The notes: generated by a model not told the origin, from the letters alone. Positions 35,579 to 45,037 are shown, counted from the first letter of the stretch. The stretch is DNA of 64,000 bases from Sporosarcina sp. (GCA_029257435.1 JARIBI010000035.1:28981-92980), one strand, 5' to 3'. Numbers and translations: made by a program.

Positions 35579-35623
35579 AAACCCCACGTAAAAAAATGCA
35601 TATTAGCACATTTACAGTGGGGT
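35579..35623 (-). terminator. Hairpin in leader of the YolD operon
   Basis: CCCCAC and GTGGGG, extended by TAAA/TTTA-type pairs, enclose a TGC/GCA stem, and TTTTG follows on the minus strand. It lies between the restriction gene region and the first gene of the YolD operon, about 60 bases before its ribosome site. It may end an upstream transcript or attenuate this one. Confidence 0.5.
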
Positions 35624-35644
35624 GATATAAAATCACTTCAATGT

Positions 35645-38449
35645 TTACTTTTTGACACGATTAGCTTTTTTCTTTTCAATTAACGAATCATATAACTCAA
35701 ACAATTTAGCGACAGCATCACTTTCCGATGTTGTTCTTATATCCATTCCATAGACTTCCATTACAACCCTATCATTATCTTGGTGAGCTTTCCTTAACTC
35801 GGAAGGCATCGTTAATTCATCATATAAATCAGCTAGAGAACTATTTGGATACAAATTTCGTGCGTCTATAATTTTTTGTGCAGTTTTCTCAATCCTATCT
35901 TTTTGTTTATCGGACAATTCTGGCCAAGGGAAGTTATTATAGACTATTTTTTTTGAATAACGATATCGCATCTCTAACCTTCCAGCTACAGCTCTCATCC
36001 ACGCCATATGAACGTTAGATGTTAGCATCCCTAAATAATATAGTGGGGCTTCAGGAATAATCACGACTGCGTTCGTTGGTATAATTTCGCCATCTAGAAA
36101 TCCAATGGGTATATATTTCCTGTTTTCTGAGGATGTTGCAGGGATTGCTAAGTAACTGCTTGGGTTTTTTGTTTCTCTAAATAATGTTGGAGTATTCGCT
36201 AGTTTTTGACGGTCTGCTGCACCTTGCAATCTATCTTCTCTCACGTTGGATATCCGTTCCATCACCAATGGCATTTTTCTTAACTCAAAAGGCTCGGCAT
36301 CTACTAACCAAAGACAATAACGATACTTTCCATTAATAAATTCAGCTCCACCTGTGAGCTTTTTAATAAACTTTTCTGCTCTCGGCTCTTTTTTAATGAA
36401 CTCTCTATATTCATCTTTCTCCATTATAAGATGCCCACCATCGGCTGGTCTATTTCCCGTTGTCATTTCTAAGACATTGCTTATAGGATTAGTTCGACTT
36501 TCAACAAACACATTCGGTCCATCAACCAAATAAGCATTAATATTTTCAACCTTATTTATCATATTAGATTCGTATACAAACTTTTCCTTCGTATTTTCAA
36601 GAATACTAAACCCTATAATAACTACATAGACATTCGCTTTCATACTTGCTTCACTTTGCCATTTAAAAGAACGATGCACAAAATCAATATGGATGTTAAA
36701 TCTTTCGAATAAGGGTTTCCAAATACTAGTCACCTGATCGCCGTGTGTGATGGAATTCGTAGATACGAGGGCAGTTCTCACATTGGACCCTACCATGTAT
36801 TGAGCAGCTTTAATAAACCAACCAGCTACATAATCAATCTTTCCGGCGCTCTTATAGGATTTCCCTTCTTCATCAACATAGAGGGAGCGAATTTCGCCCT
36901 TTTGTTCATCGCTTTGGTTTGAATATCCGCTAAATGGAGGATTTCCTATTATATAGTTTAAATCTCGTTTATCAATGACACTATTCCAATGTAGGGCTAA
37001 TGCATTTCCTTGTTGTATATGAGTGTAAGATTTTAATGGTAGGAAATCCATTTCTGAGAAAATTAAATCCTTCGTTTTTTCAAACATCTGACTTTCTGCT
37101 ATCCATAATGCTGTTTTCGCAACAGAAACAGCAAAGTCGTTAATTTCCAAACCGTGAAATTGGTCAAGAGTTACTTTGATTAAATCTTCATCTGTATCTA
37201 GGCGAATCGTATTTCCCATCACTAGTAACAGTGCTTCATTTTCTAATTCTCTTAATGATAAGTACGTTTCAGTTAGAAAATTACCTGAACCCGCTGCGGG
37301 ATCGAAAAATGTAAGATTCCCTAACTTACTTTGGAATGCCTGGGCTTTACGTTTTATGGTCGCTGGTTGCTTATACTGTTTTATCTCATTTAGTTCTTCT
37401 TTCAAGTCATCTAAAAACAATGGATCAATAACCTTATGGATATTCTCAATAGATGTGTAATGCATTCCACCATGACGTCTTTGTTCAGGGTTTAGCGTAC
37501 TTTCAAATACACCGCCGAAAATAGTTGGACTTATTTCTGACCAATCGAAATCACTTGCCGCATTAGTTAATATCAAATCCCGTAAATGATCCGTAAATTG
37601 CGGTATTTCAATGTCCATATTTTCGAAAAGATTACCATTCACATAAGGAAACTCCGCTAACTTTTCATCAAGATATGAATCTCTATCTTCTACCTCAGTA
37701 TTTAACACATGGAATAACTCAATTATTGCATTTCGAAAGTGCCTTGTACTAAAGTCAGCTAGATAATCATGAAACATTCCTTTCCTACCAAGAAGTCCAG
37801 CATCTTCTGCATAAAAACAAAAAACCAAGCGCACACAGAGTTGATTGATACTATTTAAACTATAAGGGTTTTCTGGATCACTATAACGATCAAGTAACTC
37901 GTCATATATTTGCCCAACCAATTCCCCAGCTTGAATAGAAACTTTTGTTTCTCGTTCTATTTGTGTATTAGTTTTATCAACTAGTATTTCTAAACGATAA
38001 TATTCGGACTTTAAATTTTCTAACTTAACTATTGAAGGTTCTGCATTAGGTTTCTCCATATCGTAAATATAGAATTCTTTAAAGTTTGATGTGATAATCC
38101 ATCTAGGTCTCTTTGAATAAGGTAATGTCGCAGAATAGCGCATTGCTTGTTGAAAAGGGGTAAGCACGGAACCATCAGATTGACGAATCCCCTTATTTAA
38201 ATCTCTGTCTCTGCCTTTTTGTTCAATTAAAACATTTGTTTTTTCAACATAACCGTCTATAAAACTCGTGTTATCCATCATGTTTAAAACTGAGTCTTCA
38301 AACTTAATATATTCAACGGGATTTTCTATTCCATAAACATTTTGTAGTAGATCGATCCAAAATGATTGACTATCTTGTCTTTCGTTCCCTCGTCCATGCC
38401 ATCGGTTATAAAAATTTGTTGCCGCTTTTTTTCTTTCTGATATCTTCAT
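35645..38449 (-). CDS. MmeI-like type IIL/IIG restriction-modification enzyme
   Basis: 934 residues, close to MmeI (919). N-terminal nuclease domain with IDGYVEKTNVLIEQKG (about 63-78; D...ExK). Methyltransferase domain with motif I FDPAAGSGNFL (about 381) and motif IV IGNPPF (about 502), specific for adenine-N6 type methylation. A C-terminal target recognition domain (TTGNRPADGGHLIM onward) follows. In this family one chain cuts and modifies DNA. GGAGGG precedes ATG 38449. On a conjugative plasmid it could stabilise the plasmid or exclude other DNA. All key motifs look intact. Confidence 0.9.
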   Translation of the reverse strand: MKISERKKAATNFYNRWHGRGNERQDSQSFWIDLLQNVYGIENPVEYIKFEDSVLNMMDNTSFIDGYVEKTNVLIEQKGRDRDLNKGIRQSDGSVLTPFQQAMRYSATLPYSKRPRWIITSNFKEFYIYDMEKPNAEPSIVKLENLKSEYYRLEILVDKTNTQIERETKVSIQAGELVGQIYDELLDRYSDPENPYSLNSINQLCVRLVFCFYAEDAGLLGRKGMFHDYLADFSTRHFRNAIIELFHVLNTEVEDRDSYLDEKLAEFPYVNGNLFENMDIEIPQFTDHLRDLILTNAASDFDWSEISPTIFGGVFESTLNPEQRRHGGMHYTSIENIHKVIDPLFLDDLKEELNEIKQYKQPATIKRKAQAFQSKLGNLTFFDPAAGSGNFLTETYLSLRELENEALLLVMGNTIRLDTDEDLIKVTLDQFHGLEINDFAVSVAKTALWIAESQMFEKTKDLIFSEMDFLPLKSYTHIQQGNALALHWNSVIDKRDLNYIIGNPPFSGYSNQSDEQKGEIRSLYVDEEGKSYKSAGKIDYVAGWFIKAAQYMVGSNVRTALVSTNSITHGDQVTSIWKPLFERFNIHIDFVHRSFKWQSEASMKANVYVVIIGFSILENTKEKFVYESNMINKVENINAYLVDGPNVFVESRTNPISNVLEMTTGNRPADGGHLIMEKDEYREFIKKEPRAEKFIKKLTGGAEFINGKYRYCLWLVDAEPFELRKMPLVMERISNVREDRLQGAADRQKLANTPTLFRETKNPSSYLAIPATSSENRKYIPIGFLDGEIIPTNAVVIIPEAPLYYLGMLTSNVHMAWMRAVAGRLEMRYRYSKKIVYNNFPWPELSDKQKDRIEKTAQKIIDARNLYPNSSLADLYDELTMPSELRKAHQDNDRVVMEVYGMDIRTTSESDAVAKLFELYDSLIEKKKANRVKK

Positions 38450-38687
38450 TTATAACCCTCCACACTTTATATGTTTGAATTAAAACACTTTGGATTCAAT
38501 TAATCTTTACGCATATTTAATCTTTATAATCCAGCAAAATAACACTTTCTTCTAATGATATCAGTCTTTGATCTGTCTGTAGTTAGTAAACTTTTAAAAA
38601 ACGGCTTCTAAATGCGCATTGTAAGGAAATTTTTAAATTTAAGCTACGACTACCGGTTTTCCTCTAGCAATACGATTTAAGACATGC

Positions 38688-38720
38688 AAATAGACGACTT
38701 ATAAAAAGCCGTCTATTTTT
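38688..38720. terminator. Hairpin after the wall hydrolase gene
   Basis: AAATAGACGACTT and AAGCCGTCTATTT pair with one mismatch around a five-base loop. It follows the minus-strand hydrolase stop at 38729. The rest of 38450-38728 shows nothing. Confidence 0.7.
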
Positions 38721-38728
38721 GTACGTAA

Positions 38729-40462
38729 CTATTGAAGTTTCAAATATTGTAAAGGGTTAACAGCACTTGGACCGTTTACAGAGAAATAACCTTCGTGAAT
38801 CTCAAAATGCAAGTGAGGTCCCGTTGAATTCCCTGTCTGTCCCATTTCTCCTACCCGTTGTCCTTTTTGTACTTGCTGTCCTTCGGTTACATCAATGGCG
38901 GAGAGGTGTGCATATACGCTTGTAAAGGTTTGTCCTTGTACATTGTGCGTGATCATTACGACATTACCAAATCCTCCATAGACGCCTGCCCTTGATACTA
39001 CACCTTCCTTAGAAGCGCTAATCGGTGTGCCGACTACGTTTGCTATATCTAGACCACGATGCTGTTTCTTAGTATGGAAGATTGGATGGGTACGCCAACC
39101 GAATTGGGATGTTAACTGTCCAGATGCAGGTTGTATCCAATCGGAATTGCTATCGTATATAGAATTAGAGAAGTTTTGGTCGCAATTTGTTGTGAGCCCA
39201 CCTAGAGTTTCAACCTTCTTCGTAACGTTTACCACCCAGAAAGCGTTTAACCCCATAGGGTCGTTGTCGGCACCCATTGGGGCATATGCCGCACCTAATT
39301 CTTCAATGGATGTTTTCCCCTTCTTATTCACGAGCGTATTCATGGTACGCCCCATCGATTCTAGTCCTGACTCAATTGAATCAAAGCGTAAAAGTGTTGA
39401 CCAATTTGAGCTAGGATCCATGATACCGCCAGGATTATTATGTTGGTTTAAGGCGTTAGATTTCCCGTTACCCGTCTCTTGTAGAATGATCGCTGCCATT
39501 AAAACCGGGTCAACAGAATATTTATTGGCTGCACTGATAATGGCTTGTTCTTTACCTGAAAGTACTCCAGCGGATATAAAGGCACGAGCAAACTTTTCCG
39601 GATTGATGGAGCTACCTTCCGTACAATACCCGCCAACCGCACTTGAAAACTCTTTGGAGATACGTTCTTGTTCACGAATGATATCTTGCTCGATTTCAGC
39701 ACTTAAATTGTCGGCTTCCTCAAAGGACTGTTCTAGTTCTTCTTTATCACTAGAAACACGCGTCTGCTCTTTTTCAAGTTCTTCAATTAGCTTCGCTTTA
39801 TCCGCTTTACTTTGCGTGATCGAAGACATAAGGATATCGATTTCTGCTTTACTGGCCCTTTGTGCATTTGCAGTTACATCAAGTTCATCTTTTTTCCTTT
39901 GGAGTTCATCACTATCTAGGCTCTGCTGTTCCATGATCCTCCGGTCTGCAACAAGAAGTGCTTGAACGGAAGCAAAACGGTTAACGAAATCGATTAGATT
40001 ATCTGCGCTCAGTATAACGTCCAGGTAGCTAAAATTCCCCTCTTTCAACTGTAACTGTCGGACACGTTCACGCAACACATTATCACGCTTGGTGGTGGTA
40101 TGTTGCAGATCCAATATCTCCATATAAAGATTACTCGTTTCAATCAGCGAATCGAATAATTCTTCCTCGAGAACTTGTAGTTTGTTTTTTGAGGATTCAA
40201 CCTCTAAGTCAATGGTGCGTATATCTTCCAAAAGCCCCGTGATTTCCGAGTCATTATCTTTCAACTCTGTGTCTTTTCGTGAAATGTCTGTGGTTAATTG
40301 TTTTTTTCGGTTATCTAGTTCCGCTTTCTTGGTTTCAAGTTCGTTTAGAGAGGTAGCTGAAGCGGAACTATAGAGAGTGCTATTCAGTAAAATAGAGATG
40401 CTGCAGGTTATCGCAACTAATTTTAAAAACACTTTTCCGGATATGGCTCTTTGTTTAGGCAT
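38729..40462 (-). CDS. Secreted cell-wall hydrolase: coiled coil, glucosaminidase-like and M23 domains
   Basis: 577 residues with signal peptide (1-36). A CwlO/EnvC-type coiled coil spans about 37-270, followed by a lysozyme-like domain (about 290-425; ISAANKYSVDPVLMAAIILQE, NNPGGI) and a C-terminal M23 LytM domain (about 450-575; HRGLDIA, HLHFEI). This is the second two-enzyme wall hydrolase on the plasmid; here the coiled coil replaces the membrane anchor and could regulate activity by binding a membrane partner. It ends a run of small minus-strand genes. A role in wall opening for transfer is inferred. Confidence 0.9.
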   Translation of the reverse strand: MPKQRAISGKVFLKLVAITCSISILLNSTLYSSASATSLNELETKKAELDNRKKQLTTDISRKDTELKDNDSEITGLLEDIRTIDLEVESSKNKLQVLEEELFDSLIETSNLYMEILDLQHTTTKRDNVLRERVRQLQLKEGNFSYLDVILSADNLIDFVNRFASVQALLVADRRIMEQQSLDSDELQRKKDELDVTANAQRASKAEIDILMSSITQSKADKAKLIEELEKEQTRVSSDKEELEQSFEEADNLSAEIEQDIIREQERISKEFSSAVGGYCTEGSSINPEKFARAFISAGVLSGKEQAIISAANKYSVDPVLMAAIILQETGNGKSNALNQHNNPGGIMDPSSNWSTLLRFDSIESGLESMGRTMNTLVNKKGKTSIEELGAAYAPMGADNDPMGLNAFWVVNVTKKVETLGGLTTNCDQNFSNSIYDSNSDWIQPASGQLTSQFGWRTHPIFHTKKQHRGLDIANVVGTPISASKEGVVSRAGVYGGFGNVVMITHNVQGQTFTSVYAHLSAIDVTEGQQVQKGQRVGEMGQTGNSTGPHLHFEIHEGYFSVNGPSAVNPLQYLKLQ

Positions 40463-40507
40463 TCCATCTCTTCTCCTTTCAGTTAAATATGCAACAGATA
40501 ACGTTCA

Positions 40508-41005
40508 TTACCTGAGCCATTCACGGAGCCGGTCAATATTTTGAGGGTTTACAATGCCAAAGCCCCTTACCATTACAACTCTAATTGGATGGCGGGTGAT
40601 TTTCTCAATTTCATCTAATGTTAATAAAGAGGAAGCTTGATAAGTAGTTTGATTCCAGAAATCCGTTGATTCACGTCTTTCAAATATACGCTCAAGCTCC
40701 GATAGCTTGTGTCGCGGTCCGCTCAAACAATGTAACGATTGAAAAGCCTTTGATATCTCTATTTTTACGTTACCGGAACCGCAACACTTCTCTAGATATG
40801 TACCTTCCCCATCTTCCGCGAAGAATGAATTTAGAAATTGTTCTTCATCAAGAATCGTTCGGGATTTAGTGATGTGCAAATTTTTACCTGTGGCCGCATT
40901 AAACTTCTTAGCAATTCGAGGATTATCGAAGATTCCTGAAGCATTAATCTCTAGAGTGGTAAAGGTGTGATTGACTGGAACAGTTTCATATGCTGGAATA
41001 TTCAT
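40508..41005 (-). CDS. Hypothetical protein
   Basis: 165 residues, no recognised family. KCCGSGNVKIEI near the middle has two adjacent Cys. The C-terminal part (IEKITRHPIRVVMVRGFGIVN) is alpha/beta. AAAGGAG precedes ATG 41005. It lies 45 bases before the hydrolase gene and overlaps the end of the membrane protein gene upstream, all in the same direction. Confidence 0.72.
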   Translation of the reverse strand: MNIPAYETVPVNHTFTTLEINASGIFDNPRIAKKFNAATGKNLHITKSRTILDEEQFLNSFFAEDGEGTYLEKCCGSGNVKIEISKAFQSLHCLSGPRHKLSELERIFERRESTDFWNQTTYQASSLLTLDEIEKITRHPIRVVMVRGFGIVNPQNIDRLREWLR

Positions 41006-41318
41006 GGTTTTTCTCCTTTAATAGTTCTGTTTGGGAATATCGTTTTGTTTCCCGTTTAGTTAAATGTAGTTTTAAATTATAAAGAGCAGCGCAGTATAGA
41101 AAAGCAACAAATCCTAAGTCCCGTCCAATTAACAAATATGAATTATTAGGGGACATAAAAGAAACCACAATACATTGCACAATTAATACATAAAATGGGA
41201 TCAAAACACACCACAAAGCACGAGTAAGTATTTTACTCGCGCTTTGTGATTCTTCTTTAATGGCGGAAATCAATACCGCCATACACAGTAAAATTATAAA
41301 AACGTCATAACTTATCAT
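40986..41318 (-). CDS. Small membrane protein
   Basis: 110 residues with three hydrophobic segments (about 4-20, 35-54 and 65-82) and a basic C-terminal tail. AGGAG precedes ATG 41318. It overlaps the next gene by 20 bases. No family recognised. Confidence 0.68.
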   Translation of the reverse strand: MISYDVFIILLCMAVLISAIKEESQSASKILTRALWCVLIPFYVLIVQCIVVSFMSPNNSYLLIGRDLGFVAFLYCAALYNLKLHLTKRETKRYSQTELLKEKNHEYSSI

Positions 41319-41352
41319 CGATTAGTCTCCTGGTATTTTAGTTTTAAATGCT

Positions 41353-42198
41353 TCAAAGGAATTCGATATATTTATTTGACTTGATTACCATTTCTGTAGC
41401 TTGTTTATCTTTGGTATATGTATTCTTTTTCAGATAGCCATAAGCAAGAATACTCTTCCCTATTAACTCATTATCTTTTAGTGTGAAATGCTTAAAGTGG
41501 CGGTCGAAAATCACTAAAGAAAAGAAGCAGTTATCTGTAGTGTGGAAATTGATGAACCACACCTTATCTCTTCTAACCACTTTCTCAACTGTCCCATGAA
41601 TGAAATAGGATACATCCAAGGTCTTATCGTCCCAAAGTGCTTTATGAGCATGTTCATAGAAGCGAATTAACTCTGAAATCGGTACACGGATACCTTTCAC
41701 CGTGACAATAATTGAAGCTAAAAGGTCCGGCTCAACTGTACTAAACAACTTTTTTATAGAGCGAAGAGATCCAATCGATTTTGGTGATGCTGTTTCCTCT
41801 TTCAATGCGTCCGATTCAAGTTCTTCTTTCTCTTTTTCCTCAACTTCCTTTGGAGTACGCTCCAACGTCCGTATTTCATAATCAGGATCTATACTATTTA
41901 GATTTAAGCGAACCACAAATTCTCTTATTCCATAAGCTCGAAGAGAGTTTTGATATTCGCTCACCTTAGAGACTGTTTCCTCAAAGGTTAGCTTACGAAA
42001 GAATCCGCATGTCTTATGGTGGACGGATGCCCCTTTTCCACTAGTCTTGAAATGTGGAATGATATCTTTGGTTCCTTGGACAAATATAACGGGAACACCA
42101 CATGATTTATCTATGCAGCTGAGTAGGGATCCGTGAAGACATTCATCATAACTAGTGGCGGTAATCACTTTCCCATCCGGCAGGCAAGCGGAATGCAT
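41353..42198 (-). CDS. Protein with CoiA-like N-terminal metal site
   Basis: 281 residues from ATG 42198, behind GGAAAGGGTGT. The N-terminus has CIDKSCGVPVIFVQG...HHKTCGFF (about 27-60), a Cys/Cys/His/Cys arrangement like the N-terminal part of CoiA-type competence proteins. Middle is a charged Glu/Lys linker. The C-terminal third has strands (YFIHGTVEKVVRRDKVWFINF) that suggest an OB-like fold. Nucleic acid binding is a guess. Confidence 0.68.
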   Translation of the reverse strand: MHSACLPDGKVITATSYDECLHGSLLSCIDKSCGVPVIFVQGTKDIIPHFKTSGKGASVHHKTCGFFRKLTFEETVSKVSEYQNSLRAYGIREFVVRLNLNSIDPDYEIRTLERTPKEVEEKEKEELESDALKEETASPKSIGSLRSIKKLFSTVEPDLLASIIVTVKGIRVPISELIRFYEHAHKALWDDKTLDVSYFIHGTVEKVVRRDKVWFINFHTTDNCFFSLVIFDRHFKHFTLKDNELIGKSILAYGYLKKNTYTKDKQATEMVIKSNKYIEFL

Positions 42199-42227
42199 GG
42201 TCAACACCCTTTCCATTTAGTGAACTA

Positions 42228-42479
42228 TCAATCAAATAATCCTTGGCTATTAATATGATGGTTATCAGTACTCTCTTCTTTTTCTTTATTCTTCTCTAAA
42301 AGAGAATGCGTGTTTTTACAGTTATCGGAACAGTACAAAGTTCGTGCAAGTCCTAGGTGTGTGTACGTAATACCGCAACCCACACAAGTGTTTTCAAAAG
42401 TATTCATAATGACAGCTATTTCATCCATAAAAGATGGAATAACTGATTCGCCTCCTTCTTGATTATAGTGTTTTGCCAT
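42228..42479 (-). CDS. Small zinc-finger protein
   Basis: 83 residues. CVGC and CSDNC (about 32-35 and 50-54) form a zinc site of the kind seen in small DUF2116/MYND-like proteins. ATG 42479 overlaps the upstream gene and lacks a ribosome site; AAGGAGG occurs eight codons downstream, so a later start (for example near 42428) is possible. Confidence 0.65.
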   Translation of the reverse strand: MAKHYNQEGGESVIPSFMDEIAVIMNTFENTCVGCGITYTHLGLARTLYCSDNCKNTHSLLEKNKEKEESTDNHHINSQGLFD

Positions 42480-42657
42480 CCATGACTTCTGGATAAGAGT
42501 TAGGTTCTATAAGTTCTTGCGGAACATAATCCGTGTGTTGCTTGCTACTATAAAAACACACAAGTAGTACAACTAGTGCAATGCCTATAAAGAGGGTAAG
42601 GTTTATTCGTCCACGCCGGATTGATCGCGTACGTTCGGTTTCGTTAAGCAACTGCAT
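42463..42657 (-). CDS. Single-span membrane protein
   Basis: 64 residues. A basic start (TRSIRRGRINL) leads into one membrane helix (about 20-37) with a short extracellular tail. GGAG precedes ATG 42657. It overlaps the genes on both sides by 14-17 bases. Function unknown. Confidence 0.65.
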   Translation of the reverse strand: MQLLNETERTRSIRRGRINLTLFIGIALVVLLVCFYSSKQHTDYVPQELIEPNSYPEVMDGKTL

Positions 42658-42955
42658 TTAATAACTCCATCCCCGTCGAAATGGCACCACTAGCACCATA
42701 ACCTTGCTGATAAGCAATACGAGTATTTTTTTCTTTGCAAAGTTCTTTTACGATATCCATTGTGATATGACCACAAGCTCCTAAAAGAACAACAACACAA
42801 TCTGCTTTTTCAACGATGGGCCTGAACTCTTTGCGGGTGCCACCATTGCGAGTCTTGCCATTATGGAATAAAACGTTACAACCTGCCTTCTTCCCCATCT
42901 TCTTAAAAGTTTGTTCTTGGCTGCCGCCAATAATAGCAACTGTTAATTTTGTCAT
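42644..42955 (-). CDS. DUF2325-family protein
   Basis: 103 residues. LTVAIIGGSQEQTFKKMGKK, then KADCVVVLLGACGHITMDIVK and a C-terminal glycine/serine region, match DUF2325, a small Rossmann-like domain found in Bacillota. Its biochemical role is not known to me. GGGGG precedes ATG 42955. It is the first gene of an overlapping group of three. Confidence 0.82.
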   Translation of the reverse strand: MTKLTVAIIGGSQEQTFKKMGKKAGCNVLFHNGKTRNGGTRKEFRPIVEKADCVVVLLGACGHITMDIVKELCKEKNTRIAYQQGYGASGAISTGMELLNAVA

Positions 42956-43063
42956 CTTAAATCCCCCGTGTATTCGTTTTTGTAATCATATAACATTATG
43001 TTTTAAATGTCTACACATGAGGTTGATGTTCCTTTCAGTAAAGGGGTTTTGTAGATAGCTTTG

Positions 43064-43462
43064 TTAAATTCTGATTGGATTAAAAAGAGGACGTTCAACG
43101 TATGTTCCACCTTCTGTCACAACACGAATTGCCGTTTTAATTATGTCTAACGATGCCTTTTTACCATTCAGGAGTCCTCTAACTCCTTTGTGGATCAGTG
43201 CTGTATAGGTTTCTTCTTCGATTTCATCGGTAACACATAGGACAGGAATTTCATTCACTATGCACTGTTTTATTACATTTTGTAAATGCTCATTAAAGCT
43301 ATTACTTATAAAAATAATTAATTCACTGGCAGTTAATTCATCGAATTTTATTGTTGTTGTATCATTGCCGATCACTTTCAAATCAAGAAAAGCAGTGTTT
43401 GAGAGTAAGCTCGCCCAAAGTTCTCTTTCTGCGCATTTTTCACTGACTACATGGATTTCCAC
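43064..43462 (-). CDS. Receiver-like domain without phosphoacceptor
   Basis: 132 residues from GTG 43462 (AGGAGTGG upstream). The fold of a NarL-type response-regulator receiver is suggested by GVRGLLNGKKASLDIIKTAI and VTEGGTYVERPL, which match the end of such domains. The usual DD pocket and acceptor Asp are missing (LIIFISNSF where VLLDIxMP is expected) and there is no output domain. A phosphorylation-independent interaction protein is likely. A long hairpin with T run lies between promoter and gene. Confidence 0.65.
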   Translation of the reverse strand: MEIHVVSEKCAERELWASLLSNTAFLDLKVIGNDTTTIKFDELTASELIIFISNSFNEHLQNVIKQCIVNEIPVLCVTDEIEEETYTALIHKGVRGLLNGKKASLDIIKTAIRVVTEGGTYVERPLFNPIRI

Positions 43463-43476
43463 AATTCCACTCCTAG

Positions 43477-43532
43477 AAAAAACGCACCCCTTCAACTACA
43501 ACGTAAATATACGTCGTGGTCGAAGGGGTGCG
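43477..43532 (-). terminator. Leader attenuator of the receiver-like gene
   Basis: A 22-bp imperfect stem (CGCACCCCTTCGACCACGA with its partner) followed by T6 on the minus strand, ending a few bases before the AGGAG site. A TATACT box lies at 43558-43553, about 20 bases upstream, so transcription would start at the foot of the hairpin. Confidence 0.7.
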
Positions 43533-43589
43533 CCCTTGTAAGTTTTCTTTTAAGTATAACAGAAGTTTCGTCACACTGAAATACATGTT

Positions 43590-44114
43590 TTATAGCAATG
43601 GGAATAACCATGGAATGACAACAGCAAAAATAAGCATTAGTGCAGCAACACCGCGCAAATTTTTGGCCCATCTATGAAACTCTGGATGTGCTATTAATTG
43701 ATATCCGAAATTGAATAAAAAGCTTACCGCAATGCTGATTAAGCAAAGGAATACAGCGCCAAAACCGAGTAAGGACAACGTTTCTCGCAACAATAGATCC
43801 ACATCAGCGGCACTTTGAATTGAGAGGATAATGATTGGCAGACCCCTCAAAACTAACATCGTTAGAAATGACATAAGCATCGTTATCTGTCCGTATTTTT
43901 GCCATTGCCCATTCTTGAATAAAGCGGAAAGAATCATAACAAGGGTTCCAGCTACAAACAGGATTGTGAGAATAACAACACTCCATGTATAGATAGGAGC
44001 TGCTATTCCACCAACGCCACTAATAATTCCTCCAAAAAGAGAATCAGACTCAACGGGTTGAAGATTTGAATAATCTTTATCAGGTATTTTGAACGGTAAT
44101 GCATCATTGATCAT
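43590..44114 (-). CDS. Four-helix membrane protein
   Basis: 174 residues. An N-terminal soluble part (1-30) is followed by four hydrophobic segments (about 42-65, 75-98, 112-135 and 152-172). The pattern recalls small T4SS membrane subunits, with a GGIISGVGGI motif before the first helix, but no family is certain. It begins in a TAATG shared with the end of the upstream gene, so the two are coupled. Confidence 0.72.
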   Translation of the reverse strand: MINDALPFKIPDKDYSNLQPVESDSLFGGIISGVGGIAAPIYTWSVVILTILFVAGTLVMILSALFKNGQWQKYGQITMLMSFLTMLVLRGLPIIILSIQSAADVDLLLRETLSLLGFGAVFLCLISIAVSFLFNFGYQLIAHPEFHRWAKNLRGVAALMLIFAVVIPWLFPLL

Positions 44115-44800
44115 TAGCGGATTCCAGTACTGCGGAAGTTTTCAATGAATTGTAATTTCCGGTTGTGAGGGATATTCCAAGTAACTTCGCCCTCGCTAAC
44201 TGGAATGACAACATCCAACTTGTATTCTTTCTGTGCTTCTTGTTCCGCTTCCATTATGAAGGAATACCATTGCGCTTGCGCTTTATCTCCTCTGATGGGC
44301 TGTTCCAATACACTTTGAAGGTCGATTTGGCTGATGTTTACTTCCGCGTGAATTACACTTAGCTCGTAATCGTGCCCACGAAGGTTTAGATAGTCAATGT
44401 ACTCAGTGAAAGGAACTAACACTTTTAAAGGTACGCGGAATGTTTCGTGCGTATTATACCTCTTTCGACAATCCAGACGGAATTCGATATGTAATTCATC
44501 GAAATTCAAGTTTCCAGTTGAATCAACTTTAGCAGTCAAAGTGAAATTGTGCTTAACCTTAAATACTAAAGGCATAACAATTTCGTTACGGAGCAAAAGC
44601 ATTTGTTCCTGAATAGATTGTGTGAATGTGGAAGTTAACGAAAGAGCGGTTCTTCCATCTGCACGAGTAACTAGTCGTTCAGTTGCTCGTTTGTATTCAA
44701 TTGAAACTTCCTCAATCATAATGTTCTCATTAACAATTCGTTCACAAATATTTGTAATATTCATGGATTGATTTTTTGGTGAATTTTTTTTAGTAGTCAT
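44114..44800 (-). CDS. Hypothetical protein
   Basis: 228 residues, no recognised family. The N-terminus is basic; the middle has alternating strands (TLTAKVDSTGNLNFDELHIEF), suggesting a beta-rich soluble protein. GGAGGG precedes ATG 44800. It is translationally coupled to the four-helix membrane protein and might be its cytosolic partner. Confidence 0.72.
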   Translation of the reverse strand: MTTKKNSPKNQSMNITNICERIVNENIMIEEVSIEYKRATERLVTRADGRTALSLTSTFTQSIQEQMLLLRNEIVMPLVFKVKHNFTLTAKVDSTGNLNFDELHIEFRLDCRKRYNTHETFRVPLKVLVPFTEYIDYLNLRGHDYELSVIHAEVNISQIDLQSVLEQPIRGDKAQAQWYSFIMEAEQEAQKEYKLDVVIPVSEGEVTWNIPHNRKLQFIENFRSTGIR

Positions 44801-44981
44801 ATAGACCCTCCTATATTTTCTTTTTTAAGGATAACAGTAATGTTTTATTTTAACAATAGGAAAAATAGTAATTGTTTTGAACCATACTTAAGTAGTTCGA
44901 TTTAGCTATTGATATCAAAGTACTTTAAAATTTATTATCATAAATAACACCGCCATGATAGTTTGAATCCTTTATTAATGC

Positions 44982-45023
44982 TTATTCTACAAATATGACA
45001 AAAGCAAGTATTCGTTTAAACAT
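44982..45023 (-). CDS. Possible 13-residue hydrophobic peptide
   Basis: MFKRILAFVIFVE is encoded behind a perfect AAAGGAGG site with 6-base spacing (ATG 45023). Two hairpins lie directly upstream. A ribosome site this good is unlikely by chance, so the peptide may be made as a leader peptide, a small toxin or a signal precursor. Nothing else supports it. Confidence 0.45.
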   Translation of the reverse strand: MFKRILAFVIFVE

Positions 45024-45037
45024 AGCAAACCTCCTTT

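Noticed and set aside
39027..39965. 312-codon plus-strand frame
   Set aside because: Shadow of the wall hydrolase coiled coil; composition (Ser/Phe/Leu) is that of an antisense frame.
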